From Trema orientale (Eukaryota; Streptophyta; Magnoliopsida; Rosales; Cannabaceae), in NCBI GenBank assembly GCA_002914845.1, contig JXTC01000048.1:1237997-1301996 (forward strand): a stretch of DNA of 64,000 nucleotides, given 5' to 3'. Position numbers and translations under genes: made by a program. Numbering within the stretch: the first letter of the stretch is position 1; every line of letters begins with the position of its first letter. Below, one piece after another: positions 63,000 through 64,000 of the stretch. The notes beneath the pieces are model-generated. The model did not search any database and was not told the origin of the DNA. It was given only the letters and a program-made list of their open reading frames with translations.

Positions 63000-63964
63000 A
63001 ATCCAACTGACACTAGACTGTGGACTGTCATATTTTTCTGACGAGAAATATAACAGCAAATACCACCTCCTATAAATAAGAGTAAATCAACAATGTCTTT
63101 AATAATAACACCATCACAAGAATTAAAATGACAACCATTAACTGCACTAAGCCAGTAGCCACATTAATGGCATCACACTCTGCAATAGAAATTGAGAGAT
63201 CTCTATCATGAGCCAGCGGTAGGCCATTTCTAAGAGCTGAAAGAACACTTTCAAGTCTACCAAAAGAAAACGCCACCACAACACACATGAAGTTTCAAAT
63301 GACAGCCCCAGAACTTGCTAACCCTTTTTCTTAAACAAAAGAAGCATTAGTGTTGAGGTTTAAGAGGCCAGGATCAGGAGGAACCCATATTTTATCTGAC
63401 GACAAAGTATATATACCCGGTGTTGGAGAAGACACCTTTTCGACCTCTTGATAGTTAACAAGGACCCGACTAGCACACTCCAAAACACACAGCATAGTCG
63501 CAACTTGATTCTCGAAAATAAACTTAATATTTCTAGCACCCAGCTATAAACTCTAATAGAGACGCAGCAAAAAATATTCAAACTCGGTTGTCGAAAGAAT
63601 GGTTGCAGCAAAAACATACAACCCGCCACAGGTAAAGCCATGGAACTTTGAAGGCTTCATCCAAATGGAACTAAACAACCATGTTTGAACAACATAAGCA
63701 CATGTCTAAAAAACATGATGAATAGAGGTCTCCTCCTCCTTCTTACACCATGGGCACCATACCGAGAAAGGAATAGATCTTTTGCACAGATTATGCCTAA
63801 CCGGTTGGTAATGCTTCAATATGGAATCCTTTTCAAAGACGGATCTTTATTTTTGAAGGAATTTCAATTACTCTTCCAAAGACAATGCCACAAGTAAGAA
63901 ATCTGCACCCGCACCTGAGTTACTATCACGTAGAGAATGAACTCGAGCCACCTTATAGCTAGAC
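63000..63964 (-). mobile_element. LINE-type retrotransposon relic (zf-RVT and RNase H regions)
   Basis: Minus strand. Near 63760-63650 the frame reads WCPWCKKEEETSIHHVF, a stop, then TCAYVVQTWLFSSIWMKP, matching the zinc-binding domain that follows plant LINE reverse transcriptases. Further on, near 63395-63350, it reads KIWVPPDPGLLNLNT, then RLESVLSALRNGLPLAHDRD and SISIAECDAINVATGL (63235-63140), an RNase H-like domain. In-frame stops and shifts show it is dead. The RT part would lie beyond the right edge. Confidence 0.75.
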
Positions 63965-64000
63965 TCGACAGAATAATTACCGGTAGACTAAAAATGCCAG

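Overview
The window reads as nuclear DNA of a dicot plant. It is AT-rich, its genes are split by many small GT-AG introns, and the proteins are plant-specific: 7-hydroxymethyl chlorophyll a reductase, BLISTER, tau-class glutathione transferases and a plant-type GRIM-19. The transposon families are also plant-typical (MULE foldback, CACTA, hAT, Helitron, SINE, Copia, solo LTR). I cannot fix the species from the sequence; a rosid-type genome fits. One ambiguous base (n) lies at about 33072.

Layout. 1-3988 (-): thirteen exons of the chloroplast HCAR gene, whose 3' part lies beyond the left edge. 4000-10300: intergenic DNA with an AACGA-rich stretch, a 1.5-kb solo LTR with intact target-site duplication (TSD), a 95-bp tandem duplication and a 360-bp MITE. 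10322-17901 (-): complete BLISTER-like gene of 13 exons, with a truncated SINE in one intron. 18.9-21.3 kb: three more copies of the same MITE (one nested in another), then a 1.1-kb foldback element with a perfect 9-bp TSD. 21.5-23.4 kb: degenerate satellite-like array. 24.3-26.9 kb: non-autonomous LTR retrotransposon. 28.5-48 kb: tau-class GST cluster on the minus strand, with two intact genes, one exon-1 pseudogene and one gene broken by a single-base frameshift. An intronless RABB1/Rab2-like gene sits between the first two GSTs. The cluster is swollen by a CACTA element, two hAT-type elements, MITEs, a Helitron 3' end and a Copia relic. 49.9-52.2 kb: second degenerate array. 53291-55404 (+): four-exon F-box gene behind four G-boxes. 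57084-59083 (-): complete three-exon complex I subunit GRIM-19/NDUFA13, with a MITE and a SINE just upstream. 59.3-64 kb: repeats and a LINE relic.

The genes do not form a pathway. HCAR (chlorophyll cycle), BLISTER (Polycomb/stress), GRIM-19 (mitochondrial complex I) and the F-box gene are independent housekeeping-type genes; the GSTs are a tandem detoxification family. From memory, HCAR and GRIM-19 are immediate neighbours in Arabidopsis (At1g04620, At1g04630), so the roughly 53 kb between them here may be an expanded or rearranged interval. I found no convincing new enzymatic system. The main interest is the layered transposon structure, the decay series in the GST cluster and the intronless Rab.
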